Shown: positions 8,209-17,374, counted from the stretch's first letter. The stretch is 64,000 nucleotides of DNA from Saccharopolyspora rhizosphaerae (GCF_003931915.1 NZ_RSAA01000001.1:124001-188000); one strand, 5' to 3'. Translations and numbers: made by a program. The notes: generated by a model not told the origin, from the letters alone.

Positions 8209-9073
8209 AGTGATCTGGGGACTGGCGACGTCCCACGTCCCGTCGATCGGCGCCGCCATGGACGGCGGCAAGACCCAGGACCCGTACTGGAAACCGCTGT
8301 TCGACGGCTACCGCCCGGCGCGCGAGTGGATGGCCGAGCACATCCCGGACGTGGCGCTGGTGGTCTACAACGACCACGCCAACGCCCTGGACGTCGACGT
8401 GGTGCCGACCTTCGCCCTCGGCACCGCCGAGCGCTACCCGGTCGCCGACGAGGGTTTCGGCCCACGCCCGGTGCCCGACCTGCTCGGTGCCCCCGACCTC
8501 TCGCTGCACCTGCTGGAGCGCCTCGTCGACGACGGTTTCGACATGACCGTGCTGCAGCACCTCGAGGTCGACCACGGATGCACCGTCCCGCTGTCGGTGT
8601 ACTGCCCCGAACCCGGCGACGCCTGGCCGTGCGCGGTGATCCCGCTGCTGGTCAACGTCATCCAGCACCCGCAGCCCACCGCCGCCCGCTGCTACGCCCT
8701 CGGCAAGGCCATCGGACGCGCCCTGCGCGAGGACCCCGGCGACACCACGGTCGCGATCTTCGGCACCGGCGGGATGTCGCACCAGCTGGCCGGATCCCGC
8801 GCGGGGTTCATCAACCCCGAGTTCGACCGGATGTTCCTGGACAAGATCGAAACCGACCCGGAGCACCTGGCCGGTCTGTCCCGCGCCGACTACGTCGCCC
8901 AGGCGGGCTCCGAGGGTTTCGAGCTGGTCATGTGGCTGATCATGCGCGGCGCGCTCTCCGAGCAGATCACGCGGGTGCACGACGTCTACCACGTCCCGGC
9001 CTCCAACACGGCCGCCGGGCTGGCGCTGTTCGACAACTCCGGCGTCAGCGCAACCACAACGCGGCAGCCGTGA
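8201..9073 (+). CDS. ligB: Protocatechuate 4,5-dioxygenase beta (catalytic) subunit
   Basis: A 290-residue extradiol dioxygenase of the LigB family. The non-haem iron ligands known from LigB are present: His12 in LATSHVPS, His59 in VVYNDHAN, and a glutamate in GSEGFELVMW (238-241). The catalytic-base histidine is at 194 in TGGMSHQL. The conserved blocks VDHGCTVPLS and VYHVPASNTA are intact. With LigA it would open protocatechuate or a close relative (gallate, methylgallate) between C4 and C5. The 3' end overlaps the convergent amidohydrolase gene by 29 bases. The usual downstream 4,5-pathway genes (ligC, ligI, ligJ, ligK) are absent from the window. Confidence 0.88.
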   Translation: MAEVIWGLATSHVPSIGAAMDGGKTQDPYWKPLFDGYRPAREWMAEHIPDVALVVYNDHANALDVDVVPTFALGTAERYPVADEGFGPRPVPDLLGAPDLSLHLLERLVDDGFDMTVLQHLEVDHGCTVPLSVYCPEPGDAWPCAVIPLLVNVIQHPQPTAARCYALGKAIGRALREDPGDTTVAIFGTGGMSHQLAGSRAGFINPEFDRMFLDKIETDPEHLAGLSRADYVAQAGSEGFELVMWLIMRGALSEQITRVHDVYHVPASNTAAGLALFDNSGVSATTTRQP

Positions 9074-10298
9074 CCAGCGCCGCCGAGGCGCGCAGCAGGG
9101 TCGGCTCCAGGCCGGTGGGCACGAACTCGGGGGAGTGGTTGCCCGGCGCCTTCCCCGCCGCCACCGCCGAGTTCGGCTTCGCCGGGTCCGGGTAGAGCGC
9201 CGGGTCGAAACCGCCGAAGTTCCAGAAGACCGACGGCACCTCGGCCGCGGCACCGAACACGCCGAAGTCCTCGCTGCCCGCCTTCGCCGGGGGTTCGTGC
9301 ACGAACTCGGCGCCGAACTGCTCGGTGAAGGCGTCCGCGATGCGCAGGGCGGCCTCGGAGTCGTTGACCAGCAACGGGAACCCGTTGATGGGCTCGATGT
9401 CGGGCTCGCGCGGTGCCCCGGCTGCGGCGGCCTCGTGCCGCACGATGCGCCGGATGCAGTCGAGCACGCGCTCGCGCACGTCAGGGTCGAAGGTGCGCAC
9501 GTTGAGCGTGAGCTCGGCGGTGGTGGGGATGACGTTCTCCTTGCCGCCCGCGTGCACCGCGGCCACCGTCACCACCGCGACGTCGTCCGGTGAGATCTCC
9601 CGGGCCACGACGGTCTGCAACCGCAGCACGGTGGAGGAGGCGATCACGATCGGATCGACGGTGGCCTGCGGTTGCGCGCCGTGCCCACCCCGGCCGTGCA
9701 CGGTGACCCGCAGGCTGTCGGCGGCGGCCATGAACACCCCGGGACGCACGTACAGGTGCCGGCTGGGTGCGGAGGCGATGTGCTGGCCCAGCGCCACGTC
9801 GAAAGCCGGGAAGCGCTCCAGGAAACCGTCGTCGATCATCGCCTGCGCGCCCCCGCCGCCCTCCTCGGCCGGCTGGCACACCGCCAGCAGGGTGCCGGAC
9901 CAGGAATCCCGGTGGGCGGCGAGCTGTTCGGCGGCGCCGATCAACGCCGCCATGTGCGTGTCGTGGCCGCACGCGTGCATCACCGGCTGCTCGGTGCCGT
10001 CGGCGGCCACCCCTGTCGCGGTGCTGCGGTAGGGGACGGCCTCGACCTCCTGGATCGGCAGCGCGTCCATGTCCGCGCGCAGCAGCACCCCGGGCCCCGG
10101 GCCGTTGCGCAGCACCCCGACCACGCCGGTTCCGCCGACACCGGTGGTCACCTCGTAGCCGGCCGCCCGCAGCCGCTGCGCCAGCACCCCGGCGGTGCGC
10201 ACCTCCTGGAACGACAGCTCGGGGTGGCGGTGCAGGTCCTCGCAGAGCTCGCGGACCCCCGTGATGCGCTCGTCCAACCCGGCCAGCAGACCCGACAT
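9045..10298 (-). CDS. M20-family amidohydrolase (N-acyl amino acid / hippurate hydrolase type)
   Basis: A 417-residue metallo-amidohydrolase. The metal-binding blocks are ACGHDTHM (about 110-117), CQPAEEGGGGA, and the late KAGSEDFGVF; the dimerisation domain begins near GRGGHGAQPQATVDP. Family members cleave N-acyl groups from amino acids such as hippurate, indole conjugates or N-acetyl amino acids. The ATG at 10298 is preceded by GGGAG. It overlaps the 3' end of ligB on the opposite strand. If it releases aromatic acids from conjugates it could feed the ring-cleavage genes, but that is speculation. Confidence 0.85.
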   Translation of the reverse strand: MSGLLAGLDERITGVRELCEDLHRHPELSFQEVRTAGVLAQRLRAAGYEVTTGVGGTGVVGVLRNGPGPGVLLRADMDALPIQEVEAVPYRSTATGVAADGTEQPVMHACGHDTHMAALIGAAEQLAAHRDSWSGTLLAVCQPAEEGGGGAQAMIDDGFLERFPAFDVALGQHIASAPSRHLYVRPGVFMAAADSLRVTVHGRGGHGAQPQATVDPIVIASSTVLRLQTVVAREISPDDVAVVTVAAVHAGGKENVIPTTAELTLNVRTFDPDVRERVLDCIRRIVRHEAAAAGAPREPDIEPINGFPLLVNDSEAALRIADAFTEQFGAEFVHEPPAKAGSEDFGVFGAAAEVPSVFWNFGGFDPALYPDPAKPNSAVAAGKAPGNHSPEFVPTGLEPTLLRASAALVTAAALWLR

Positions 10299-10470
10299 GA
10301 TCGCTCCCTCCCGCGCTCGTGCGGGATCAGCCTCGCACCCCGCACGTCCTCGGGCGAGACCGGCTTGCGAGGCCTCTCTTCGGGCGACCGGCCTCGCCAG
10401 ACCGAGGCCTCAGCGCCATGCTGGGGTGGATCTCACCGCCCGCGGGCGGCCGTCCTGGGGGAGGGAACGC

Positions 10471-12390
10471 ATGACCATCACCGAGAGGCCCGCGACCACG
10501 ACCGCGCACCCGCTGGACCCGATGACCGCCGAGGAGGTGAACGCGGTGCGCGCGGCGCTCGAGCAGGCGGGGTTGCTCGGCGAGCACGTCCGGTTCACCT
10601 TCGTGGCGCTGGAAGAACCGGACAAGGACTCGGTGCTGGCCCACGAGCCGGGCCAAGCTGTCGACCGCAGGTTCCGGGCGGTGCTGCTGGACCTGGCCAC
10701 CGGCGTCTCGCACGACACCGTCGTGTCCGCCACGCGCTCCACTGTGGACTCCATGCGCCGGCTCGACCCCGCCGTCGACGGCCAGCCACCGATCATCGAC
10801 ACCGAGTTCGAACTTGTCGAGCAGATCGTCAACGCCGACGAGCGCTGGACCGGTGCGCTGCGCAGGCGCGGCATCGACCCGGCCACCGTGCGGGCCGCGC
10901 CGCTGTCGGCCGGGGTGTACGACGAGCCGGGCGAGCGGGGCAGGCGCATCATCCGCTCGCTGGGCTTCCAGCAGTTCCACGACGCCGACCACCCCTGGGC
11001 ACACCCGGTCGACGGGCTGTGCGCCCACATCGACCTGACCCGTCGCGAGGTCCTGCGCGTCGTCGACCACCGGGAGTTCCCGGTGCCGCAGGAGCCCGGC
11101 AACTTCGACGACCCCGAGGTCACCGGTCCGCCCCGCACCAGCCTGAAGCCCATCGAGATCACCCAGCCCGAGGGCCCGAGCTTCACCGTTGACGGCCACC
11201 GGGTGCGCTGGGAGAACTGGGACCTGAGGATCGGCTTCAACGAGCGCGAAGGCCTCACGCTGCACCAGGTGTCCTTCCACGAGCGCCCGGTGCTGCACCG
11301 CGCGTCGATCGCCGAGATGGTGGTGCCCTACGCCGACCCGTCCCCGGTGCGGTTCTGGCAGAACTACTTCGACTGCGGCGAGTACATGTTCGCCCGCTAC
11401 ACCAACTCGCTGGAGCTGGGCTGCGACTGCCTCGGCGAGATCCACTACTTCGACACCGTGGTCGCCGACGACTTCGGCCGTCCCCGCACGATCCGCAACG
11501 GCATCTGCATGCACGAAGAGGACTACGGGGTGTTGTGGAAGCACACCGACGTGTTCACCGGGTCGAGGGAGACGCGACGGCAGCGCAGGCTGGTGATCTC
11601 GTTCTTCACCACGGTCGGCAACTACGACTACGGCTTCTACTGGTACTTCTCCCTCGACGGCACGATCCAGCTGGAGTGCAAGGCCACTGGCATCACCTTC
11701 ACCAGCGCCTACCCCGAGGAGGGGCACAAGCACGCCTCGCAGGTCGCTCCGGGCCTGGGCGCGCCGTTCCACCAGCACCTGTTCTGCGCCCGCCTGGACG
11801 TCGCGGTCGACGGCCGGCACAACGCCGTGGAGGAGGTCGAGGCCGAACGCGTGCCGGTCAGCGACGGCAACCCGCACGGGAACGCCTTCCGCGCCAAGCG
11901 GACCCGGTTGCGGACCGAAGCCGAGGCGGCCCGCCTGGCCGACAACGCCAAGGCCCGGACCTGGCACATCGTCAACACGGAGAGCCGGAACCGCTACGGC
12001 GACAACGTGGCCTACGTCCTGCGCCCCGAAGGCCAACCGGTGATGCTCGCCGACGATGCGGCCTCGGTGCACGCCCGGGGCACCTTCGCCACGAAGCACC
12101 TGTGGGTCACCCCGTACCACCCCGAACAGCGCTACCCGGCGGGCGACCTCGTCAACCAGCACCCCGGTGGGGCCGGACTGCCGTCCTGGACCCGGGCCGA
12201 TCGCGACGTCGACGGCCAGGACATCGTCGTCTGGCACACCTTCGGGCTCACGCACTTCCCGCGCCCGGAGGACTGGCCGGTCATGCCCGTGGACCGGGCC
12301 GGGTTCACGCTCACCCCGCAGGGCTTCTTCGACCGCAACCCCACGCTGGACGTCCCGCCCTCGTCGAACGGCCACTGCCACCCGAGCTGA
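10471..12390 (+). CDS. Copper-containing primary amine oxidase
   Basis: A 639-residue copper amine oxidase, normal length. The self-processed topaquinone tyrosine is Tyr385 in TVGNYDYGFYW, matching the N-Y-D/E signature. Copper histidines are expected in PFHQHLFCARLDVA and in GLTHFPRPEDWPVMP. The catalytic-base aspartate is likely in the conserved FDCGEYMFARYTNSLELGCD region. It oxidises primary amines to aldehydes with release of ammonia and hydrogen peroxide, probably in the cytoplasm since no signal peptide is seen. ATG 10471 follows GGGGGAGGG. It is divergent from the amidohydrolase across a 172-base GC-rich gap. Confidence 0.92.
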   Translation: MTITERPATTTAHPLDPMTAEEVNAVRAALEQAGLLGEHVRFTFVALEEPDKDSVLAHEPGQAVDRRFRAVLLDLATGVSHDTVVSATRSTVDSMRRLDPAVDGQPPIIDTEFELVEQIVNADERWTGALRRRGIDPATVRAAPLSAGVYDEPGERGRRIIRSLGFQQFHDADHPWAHPVDGLCAHIDLTRREVLRVVDHREFPVPQEPGNFDDPEVTGPPRTSLKPIEITQPEGPSFTVDGHRVRWENWDLRIGFNEREGLTLHQVSFHERPVLHRASIAEMVVPYADPSPVRFWQNYFDCGEYMFARYTNSLELGCDCLGEIHYFDTVVADDFGRPRTIRNGICMHEEDYGVLWKHTDVFTGSRETRRQRRLVISFFTTVGNYDYGFYWYFSLDGTIQLECKATGITFTSAYPEEGHKHASQVAPGLGAPFHQHLFCARLDVAVDGRHNAVEEVEAERVPVSDGNPHGNAFRAKRTRLRTEAEAARLADNAKARTWHIVNTESRNRYGDNVAYVLRPEGQPVMLADDAASVHARGTFATKHLWVTPYHPEQRYPAGDLVNQHPGGAGLPSWTRADRDVDGQDIVVWHTFGLTHFPRPEDWPVMPVDRAGFTLTPQGFFDRNPTLDVPPSSNGHCHPS

Positions 12391-12400
12391 GGGGCCGGCG

Positions 12401-12610
12401 TCAGCGGCCCCTGACCTGGAGGCTGCTCAGCAGCGTGGCGGTGGCCCGCTCGACCTCGTCCACCGCCTGTTCGAAGCTCTCGGCGTTGTGGGACGCCGGA
12501 GCGCGGAAGCCCGAGACCTTGCGGACGTACTGCAGGGCGGCCGCGTGGATGTCGGCGTCGGTGACCTGCTCGGAGTAGGGCGGGCGCAGCGTCTTGATGC
12601 TTCGGCACAT
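12401..12610 (-). CDS. DUF2277 small protein
   Basis: A 69-residue protein beginning MCRSIKTLRPPYSEQVTDAD, the standard opening of the DUF2277 family, followed by AAALQYVRKVSGFRAPASHN. ATG 12610 is chosen because family members begin at MCRSI; five codons further upstream also fit the frame. It converges on the amine oxidase gene with a 10-base gap. Function is unknown. Its middle resembles helix-hairpin proteins in length only; no catalytic motif is seen. Confidence 0.8.
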   Translation of the reverse strand: MCRSIKTLRPPYSEQVTDADIHAAALQYVRKVSGFRAPASHNAESFEQAVDEVERATATLLSSLQVRGR

Positions 12611-12684
12611 ACCCGCATCATCCACCTGCTCCCCGACGGTGACCAGCGGTAACGTGGACCGGTCGCCGACACCAGGGAGGAACG

Positions 12685-13476
12685 ATGGGGTGGCCGATCT
12701 GCGCGACGTGCGGGATGCAGTACGCGGAGACCCGCGACGTCTGCCCGATCTGCGAGGACGAACGCCAGTGGGTTCCCCGCGAGGGCCAGCAGTGGACCGA
12801 CCTGGACACCCTGCGCGCCGAGCACGAGGCCGTTCTGCGCGAGGAAGGGGGCGTGCTGGGCATCGGCTGCGAACCGAAGTTCGCCATCGGCCAGCGCGCT
12901 CTGCTGGTGCGCACCGAGGCCGGCAACGTGCTCTGGGACTGCACCGCCTACCTCGACGACGAGATCATCTCCACGATCAACGACCTGGGCGGGCTGATCG
13001 GCATCGCGATCAGCCACCCGCACTACTACACGACGATGGTCGAATGGGCCCGCGCCTTCGCCGTGCCCATCCACCTGCACGAGTCCGACAGCCCGTGGGT
13101 CGGGCGACCGGACCCGGCGATCCACCACTGGCGTGGTACCACGTACGAGATCGCGCCCGGGTTGACGCTGATCAACCTGGGCGTGCACTTCGCGGGCGGC
13201 ACCGTCCTGCACCACGCTTCCGGCGCGGGCTCGCTGTTCAGCGGCGACATCGTGCAGGTGATCCCGGACCGCACCCACGTCGGGTTCATGTACAGCTACC
13301 CGAACCTCATCCCGGAACGGCCCTCGGTGGTGCGCCGGGCGGCCGAGATCCTCGACGGCTGGGAGTTCGACTCCCTCTACGGTGCGTGGTGGGACACGGT
13401 GATCCCGACCGGGGCGCACGAGGTCGTGCAGCGCTCGGCGGCCCGCTACCTCAAGTTCGTCCTCGAGGAGGACTGA
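12685..13476 (+). CDS. Metallo-beta-lactamase-fold protein with N-terminal zinc ribbon
   Basis: A 263-residue protein. Residues 6-23 hold two Cys-x-x-Cys knuckles (CATC and CPIC), a zinc-ribbon or rubredoxin-like site. The rest follows the metallo-beta-lactamase fold, but the usual HxHxDH motif is replaced by SHPHYYTTMVEW. Later ligand positions are present in LGVHFAGG, TVLHHASG and LFSGDIV. The missing aspartate suggests one metal or altered chemistry. GGGAGGAACG precedes the ATG. It is divergent from the DUF2277 gene and ends at a strong bidirectional hairpin. Confidence 0.75.
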   Translation: MGWPICATCGMQYAETRDVCPICEDERQWVPREGQQWTDLDTLRAEHEAVLREEGGVLGIGCEPKFAIGQRALLVRTEAGNVLWDCTAYLDDEIISTINDLGGLIGIAISHPHYYTTMVEWARAFAVPIHLHESDSPWVGRPDPAIHHWRGTTYEIAPGLTLINLGVHFAGGTVLHHASGAGSLFSGDIVQVIPDRTHVGFMYSYPNLIPERPSVVRRAAEILDGWEFDSLYGAWWDTVIPTGAHEVVQRSAARYLKFVLEED

Positions 13477-13484
13477 ACGACGAA

Positions 13485-13514
13485 GCGGGCACCGGCGAGG
13501 TTGCCGGTGCCCGC
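13485..13514. terminator. Bidirectional hairpin terminator
   Basis: A perfect 12-base stem, GCGGGCACCGGC with GCCGGTGCCCGC, and a 6-base loop lie between the convergent metallo-hydrolase and transporter genes. No T-run follows, which is common in actinomycetes. Confidence 0.75.
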
Positions 13515-13528
13515 TCCCGGGTCGACCG

Positions 13529-14869
13529 TCAGGCCGCGTCCTGGGGGACGTTGAGGTCGCGGTCCTTGGTCTCCGGAGCGATCAGCGAGGCGCCGAAGCT
13601 GATCGCCATGACCACCATCATGTAGACCGCCACCGGGACCCACGAGCCACCGAAGGCGGCCATCAGCCCGGCGCAGATCAGCGGTGCCACACCGCCGCCC
13701 ACGACCGCGGAGAACTCCCGGCTCAACGCCACGCCCGCGTAGCGGTAGCGGTTGCCGAACAGCTCAGGGAAGTAGCTCATCTGCACGCCGACCGACCCGT
13801 GGCAGGCCAGCACGAAGCCGATGACGATCGCCACCGTGATCGCGATCGGCGAGCCCGTGTTGAGCGCGATGAAGGTCGGCACCGGCAACAGCACCAGCGC
13901 GCCCATGATGGTGGAGTAGACGCTCTTGCGACCGACCACATCGGACAGCGCGCCGAAGCCGAACGCCGCGATGCCACCGCAGATCGCGCCCAGCAGCAGC
14001 ACCTTCGGCACGAACGCCTTGTCGACTCCCACCGACGAGACCAGGTAGGACGCCATGAACACCTGGTAGGTGTAGGACTGGGCGTTGGAGCCCACGTTGA
14101 GGAAGAAGGCCAGCAGCAGCGGCTTGCGGCCCTTGCGGAAGGTTTCGGCGACCGGCGCCTTGGTCTCGCCGACCTGCTCCTTGAGCTCCTGGAACACCGG
14201 GCTCTCGTTGAGCTTGCGCCGGATGATCAGCGCGGCGATCGTCACCAGCAGGCTGCTGCCGAACACCAGCCGCCAGCCCCAGCTCATCAGCGCGTCCTCA
14301 GGCAGCGACTGCGCGAGGATCCACGCCACAGCGCCCAGCGCGGTGCCCAGCGCCGCACCGGTCATCACCAGCGAGGCCAGCGTGCCGCGCTTGCCCCTCC
14401 CGGCTGTTTCGGTGAGCAGGGTCGCGCCGCCTGCTTGTTCCGCGCCGGCGCCCATGCCCTGGAAGAACCGGCACGCCACCAGCAGCACCGGGGCCAGCAA
14501 GCCCACCTGCGAGTACGTCGGCAGCAGACCGATGGCCAGGGTGGAACCGCCCATCAGCAGCAGCGTGGCCACCAGGACCCACTTGCGGCCCAGCCGGTCA
14601 CCGAAGCGGGAGAAGATCAGCCCACCCAGCGGTCGCGCGGCAAAACCCACCGCGTAGGCGCTGAACGAGGCCAGGATGCCGGCGACCGGCGAGATGTTCG
14701 GGAAGAACAGCTTGCTGAAGATCAGCGCCGAGGCGGTGCCGTAGATGACGAAGTCGTACTGCTCCAGCGTCGTGCCGATCAGGCCGGCCCAGGCCGCCCT
14801 CCGCACGGCCTTGCGGTCCGGTGGGGCCTCTGTCGCGGTGTCCGCAGTGGAACTTCTTTGTTCGGTCAT
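13529..14869 (-). CDS. MFS metabolite:H+ symporter (MHS family)
   Basis: A 446-residue transporter with about 12 membrane segments. MHS features are TTLEQYDFVIYG in helix 1, FGDRLGRKWVLV in the first loop, CRFFQGMGAGAEQAGG, and the central SWGWRLVFGSS. It lies 29 bases downstream of a mannitol/fructuronate-type dehydrogenase on the same strand and behind a LacI gene. A polyol or hexuronate-derived acid is therefore a reasonable cargo, though MHS carriers usually move organic acids. ATG 14869 has a weak ribosome site; an in-frame GTG three codons upstream is possible. Confidence 0.83.
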   Translation of the reverse strand: MTEQRSSTADTATEAPPDRKAVRRAAWAGLIGTTLEQYDFVIYGTASALIFSKLFFPNISPVAGILASFSAYAVGFAARPLGGLIFSRFGDRLGRKWVLVATLLLMGGSTLAIGLLPTYSQVGLLAPVLLVACRFFQGMGAGAEQAGGATLLTETAGRGKRGTLASLVMTGAALGTALGAVAWILAQSLPEDALMSWGWRLVFGSSLLVTIAALIIRRKLNESPVFQELKEQVGETKAPVAETFRKGRKPLLLAFFLNVGSNAQSYTYQVFMASYLVSSVGVDKAFVPKVLLLGAICGGIAAFGFGALSDVVGRKSVYSTIMGALVLLPVPTFIALNTGSPIAITVAIVIGFVLACHGSVGVQMSYFPELFGNRYRYAGVALSREFSAVVGGGVAPLICAGLMAAFGGSWVPVAVYMMVVMAISFGASLIAPETKDRDLNVPQDAA

Positions 14870-14898
14870 CGGGTCCACGCAATCTGGTCGTGCTGCTG

Positions 14899-16371
14899 TT
14901 ATCTCTGGGCTTGCAAGGCTTCCTGGGAAGCCGCGGCGACCCCGTGGGCGGTGAGCACGTCGACGAGCTCGGCCACCCGTTCCTGGAACTGCTGGTGCTC
15001 GGCGAGCTCGTCGCCCAGCAAGCCACCGCGCAGGGCGGCGGAGACGAAATCGGCGGTGCCGGTGGACTCGGCGTGCTTCGCGCGCAGCGCTTCGGCGGCC
15101 GGGTCGACCAGCGCAGCGGTGTGCGGCGTGGTCCCGGGCGCCGTCGTGGCGCGCAGGTAGGCGGCCACGCACAGCGCGAGGTGGTGCGGCATCCGGCCGG
15201 ACTGGAGGTGCATCGCCGCAGGTTCCGGCACGCGCTGGGCGAGCTTGTTCGACCCGTCGGACCCGACCTGTCGGGTCCGGTGGCCCAGCGAGGTGTTGCT
15301 CCACCGCGTGAACAGCTGCGCGGAGTAGTCGTGGAAGTCGACGTCGGCGGGCATCGTCAGCGTCGGCAGGTAGTCGCTGCGCATCAGCTGCCGCGCGGCC
15401 TCGGCGATGTGCGGCCGGGCGGTGGCCTCCGCGATGAGGTCGCAGCCGTCCAGTGCACCCAGGTAGGCGATCAGCGAGTGCGTGCCGTTGAGCAGTCGCA
15501 GCTTCATCAGCTCGTAGGGCTCGACGTCGTCGGTGAAGGTCACCCCGCCGTGCTCCCACGCCGGCCGCCCGGCGGCGAAGCGGTCTTCCAGGACCCACAT
15601 GCTGAACGGCTCGGCAGGCACGGGAACCTCGTCGCGCAGCCCGAGCCGGTCGGCCACGGCCGCGCGGTAGGTGTCGGTGGTGGCGGGCACGATCCGGTCC
15701 ACCATCCCGTTCGGGAAGCTCACCGAGGTGTCCAGGTAGGACAGCAGGTCCTCGCGCTCTGCGGCCGGCAGCGCTGCGGCGAACTCGCGCACCAGGCGTC
15801 CGGTGAGGTCACCGTTGCCGGTGAGGTTGTCGCAGCTGAGGATCGTCACCGGAGCGGCGTGCGTGGCGGTGCGGCGCTGCAGCGCGCGGGCCAACCGGCC
15901 GATCGTGGTGCGCGGGAGACCTCCGGCCAGATCGGTGCGCACGTCGGGGTTGTCGAGGTCCAGGTTCTTGGTGCGCGGTGAGTAGGTGTAGCCCTTCTCC
16001 GTGATCGTCAACGTCACGATCCGCGTCTCCTGGGCCGCCAGCGCGTCCAGCACGGCCTGCGGTTGCTGCGCGGCCACGAGCACGTCGCTGTGCACGGCAG
16101 GCACGACCACCTCGGTGCGCTCGGGCGAGATCTCCACGACTCCGTAGCGCAGGTCCTGTTCACGCATCACCTCGGCGACGGTGGCCGAGGAGTGGGCCAC
16201 GCCGATGATCGCCCACGGCCCGTCGGCGTGCTCCAGCGCGCGTGCGGTGTGCACGGCCTGGTGCGCGCGGTGGAAGTTGCCCAGTCCGAGGTGGACGATG
16301 CCGGGCGCGCCCAGCGCGCGGTGGTGCTGCAGCGCCGAGGCCGGCGTGGTGGACGCGGTGAGTCGTTGCAT
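14899..16371 (-). CDS. Mannitol / fructuronate dehydrogenase family oxidoreductase
   Basis: A 490-residue NAD-dependent long-chain polyol dehydrogenase (MtlK/UxuB/UxaB family). The opening IVHLGLGNFHRAHQAVHTA is the dinucleotide-binding segment. TITEKGYTYS and LSCDNLTGNG are family blocks. The catalytic lysine is expected in ELMKLRLLNGTHSLIAYLG. The enzyme interconverts ketoses and polyols (mannitol-fructose, arabinitol-xylulose) or fructuronate and mannonate; the sequence does not settle which. It is transcribed after the LacI gene (22-base gap) and before the symporter, forming a three-gene sugar module. Confidence 0.88.
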   Translation of the reverse strand: MQRLTASTTPASALQHHRALGAPGIVHLGLGNFHRAHQAVHTARALEHADGPWAIIGVAHSSATVAEVMREQDLRYGVVEISPERTEVVVPAVHSDVLVAAQQPQAVLDALAAQETRIVTLTITEKGYTYSPRTKNLDLDNPDVRTDLAGGLPRTTIGRLARALQRRTATHAAPVTILSCDNLTGNGDLTGRLVREFAAALPAAEREDLLSYLDTSVSFPNGMVDRIVPATTDTYRAAVADRLGLRDEVPVPAEPFSMWVLEDRFAAGRPAWEHGGVTFTDDVEPYELMKLRLLNGTHSLIAYLGALDGCDLIAEATARPHIAEAARQLMRSDYLPTLTMPADVDFHDYSAQLFTRWSNTSLGHRTRQVGSDGSNKLAQRVPEPAAMHLQSGRMPHHLALCVAAYLRATTAPGTTPHTAALVDPAAEALRAKHAESTGTADFVSAALRGGLLGDELAEHQQFQERVAELVDVLTAHGVAAASQEALQAQR

Positions 16372-16393
16372 GGTGAACCAATCGGTGGACGGG

Positions 16394-17374
16394 TCAGCGG
16401 GAAGCAGGTGCGGTGGAGTCGCGCACGACCAGCTGCGCGGGCAGCAGGTGCTTGCGCGGCGGCGGGCGGTGCCCGCCCAGGATCGGACCGAGCAGTTCCA
16501 CGCTGAGCGCCCCTGCCTTCGACCACGGGATGGAGATGCTGGTCAGCGAAGGGCGGGAGACCTCGGTGAGGGCCACGTCGTCGATGCCGATGACGCTGAG
16601 CCCGTCGGGGACCTCGACGCCGAGGGCACGGGCGCCCTTGATCACCCCGAGGGCCACCAGGTCGTTGTGCGTGATCACGGCGGAGGCGCCGGTGGCCAGG
16701 ACGCTGGCGGCGACCGCGGTTCCGGCGGCGACCGTCTCGGCTTGCCAGGCCAGCACGTCCAGTTCGATGCCGGCCGCAGCGGTGATCTCCTCGACCAGCT
16801 GCACGCGGCGAGGGCTGGACCAGGAGTGGGTGGAGCCGGAGACGAACGCGATGCGCGCGTGGCCGAGCGCGGCGAGGTAGTCGACGGCTTGCCGCAGACC
16901 GTCACCCGCGTCGGCGAGCACGCAGTCGACCTCGTCGTGCTCCTGGTTGATCAGCACCGACGGCGTCGACCCGCACAGCTCGACGAGCTCGTCGGCGGGC
17001 AGCCGCGACGAGCACAGCACGATCGCCGCGACCTGGCTGCGCAGGTGGGAGATGGCTTCGCGCTCCCGGTCCGGGTCGCGGTCGGTGTCGTGCAGCACGA
17101 GGGTCTGCCTGCGCCGGCGCCCCTCGCCCTGGGCGGCTTTGACGAGCGTGCCGTAGACGGGGTTGGCGATGTCCGGGACGACCATCGCCACCGTGGACCC
17201 GGCGACCTGGTCGTCACCGCCCTTGGCGGCGGCGTGGTAGCCCAGCTCTTGGGCGGCGGAGAGGACCTTGCGCAACGTTTGCGGACCGAGCCGCTGCGGG
17301 TCGCTGAACGCGCGCGAGGCGGTGGACAGGGCGACGTCGGCTCGTTTCGCCACGTCGGTCAAGGTCGGCGCCAT
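16394..17374 (-). CDS. LacI-family transcriptional repressor
   Basis: A 326-residue regulator. The N-terminal LacI helix-turn-helix and hinge read LTDVAKRADVALSTASRAFS, then LGPQTLRKVLSAAQELGY. The periplasmic-binding-like domain begins at VAMVVPDIANPVYGTLVK and contains AVITHNDLVALGVIKGARAL and IGIDDVALTEVSRPSLTSI. It should respond to a sugar or polyol and control itself plus the downstream dehydrogenase and symporter. GGAGGGGCG precedes ATG 17374. A palindromic site in its upstream region may be its operator. Confidence 0.88.
   Translation of the reverse strand: MAPTLTDVAKRADVALSTASRAFSDPQRLGPQTLRKVLSAAQELGYHAAAKGGDDQVAGSTVAMVVPDIANPVYGTLVKAAQGEGRRRRQTLVLHDTDRDPDREREAISHLRSQVAAIVLCSSRLPADELVELCGSTPSVLINQEHDEVDCVLADAGDGLRQAVDYLAALGHARIAFVSGSTHSWSSPRRVQLVEEITAAAGIELDVLAWQAETVAAGTAVAASVLATGASAVITHNDLVALGVIKGARALGVEVPDGLSVIGIDDVALTEVSRPSLTSISIPWSKAGALSVELLGPILGGHRPPPRKHLLPAQLVVRDSTAPASR

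Noticed and set aside
10299-10470. Repeated GAGGCCTC/CGGGCGA words between amidohydrolase and amine oxidase
   Set aside because: Similarity between the words is loose and consistent with GC-rich composition; no clear period or hairpin with functional placement.
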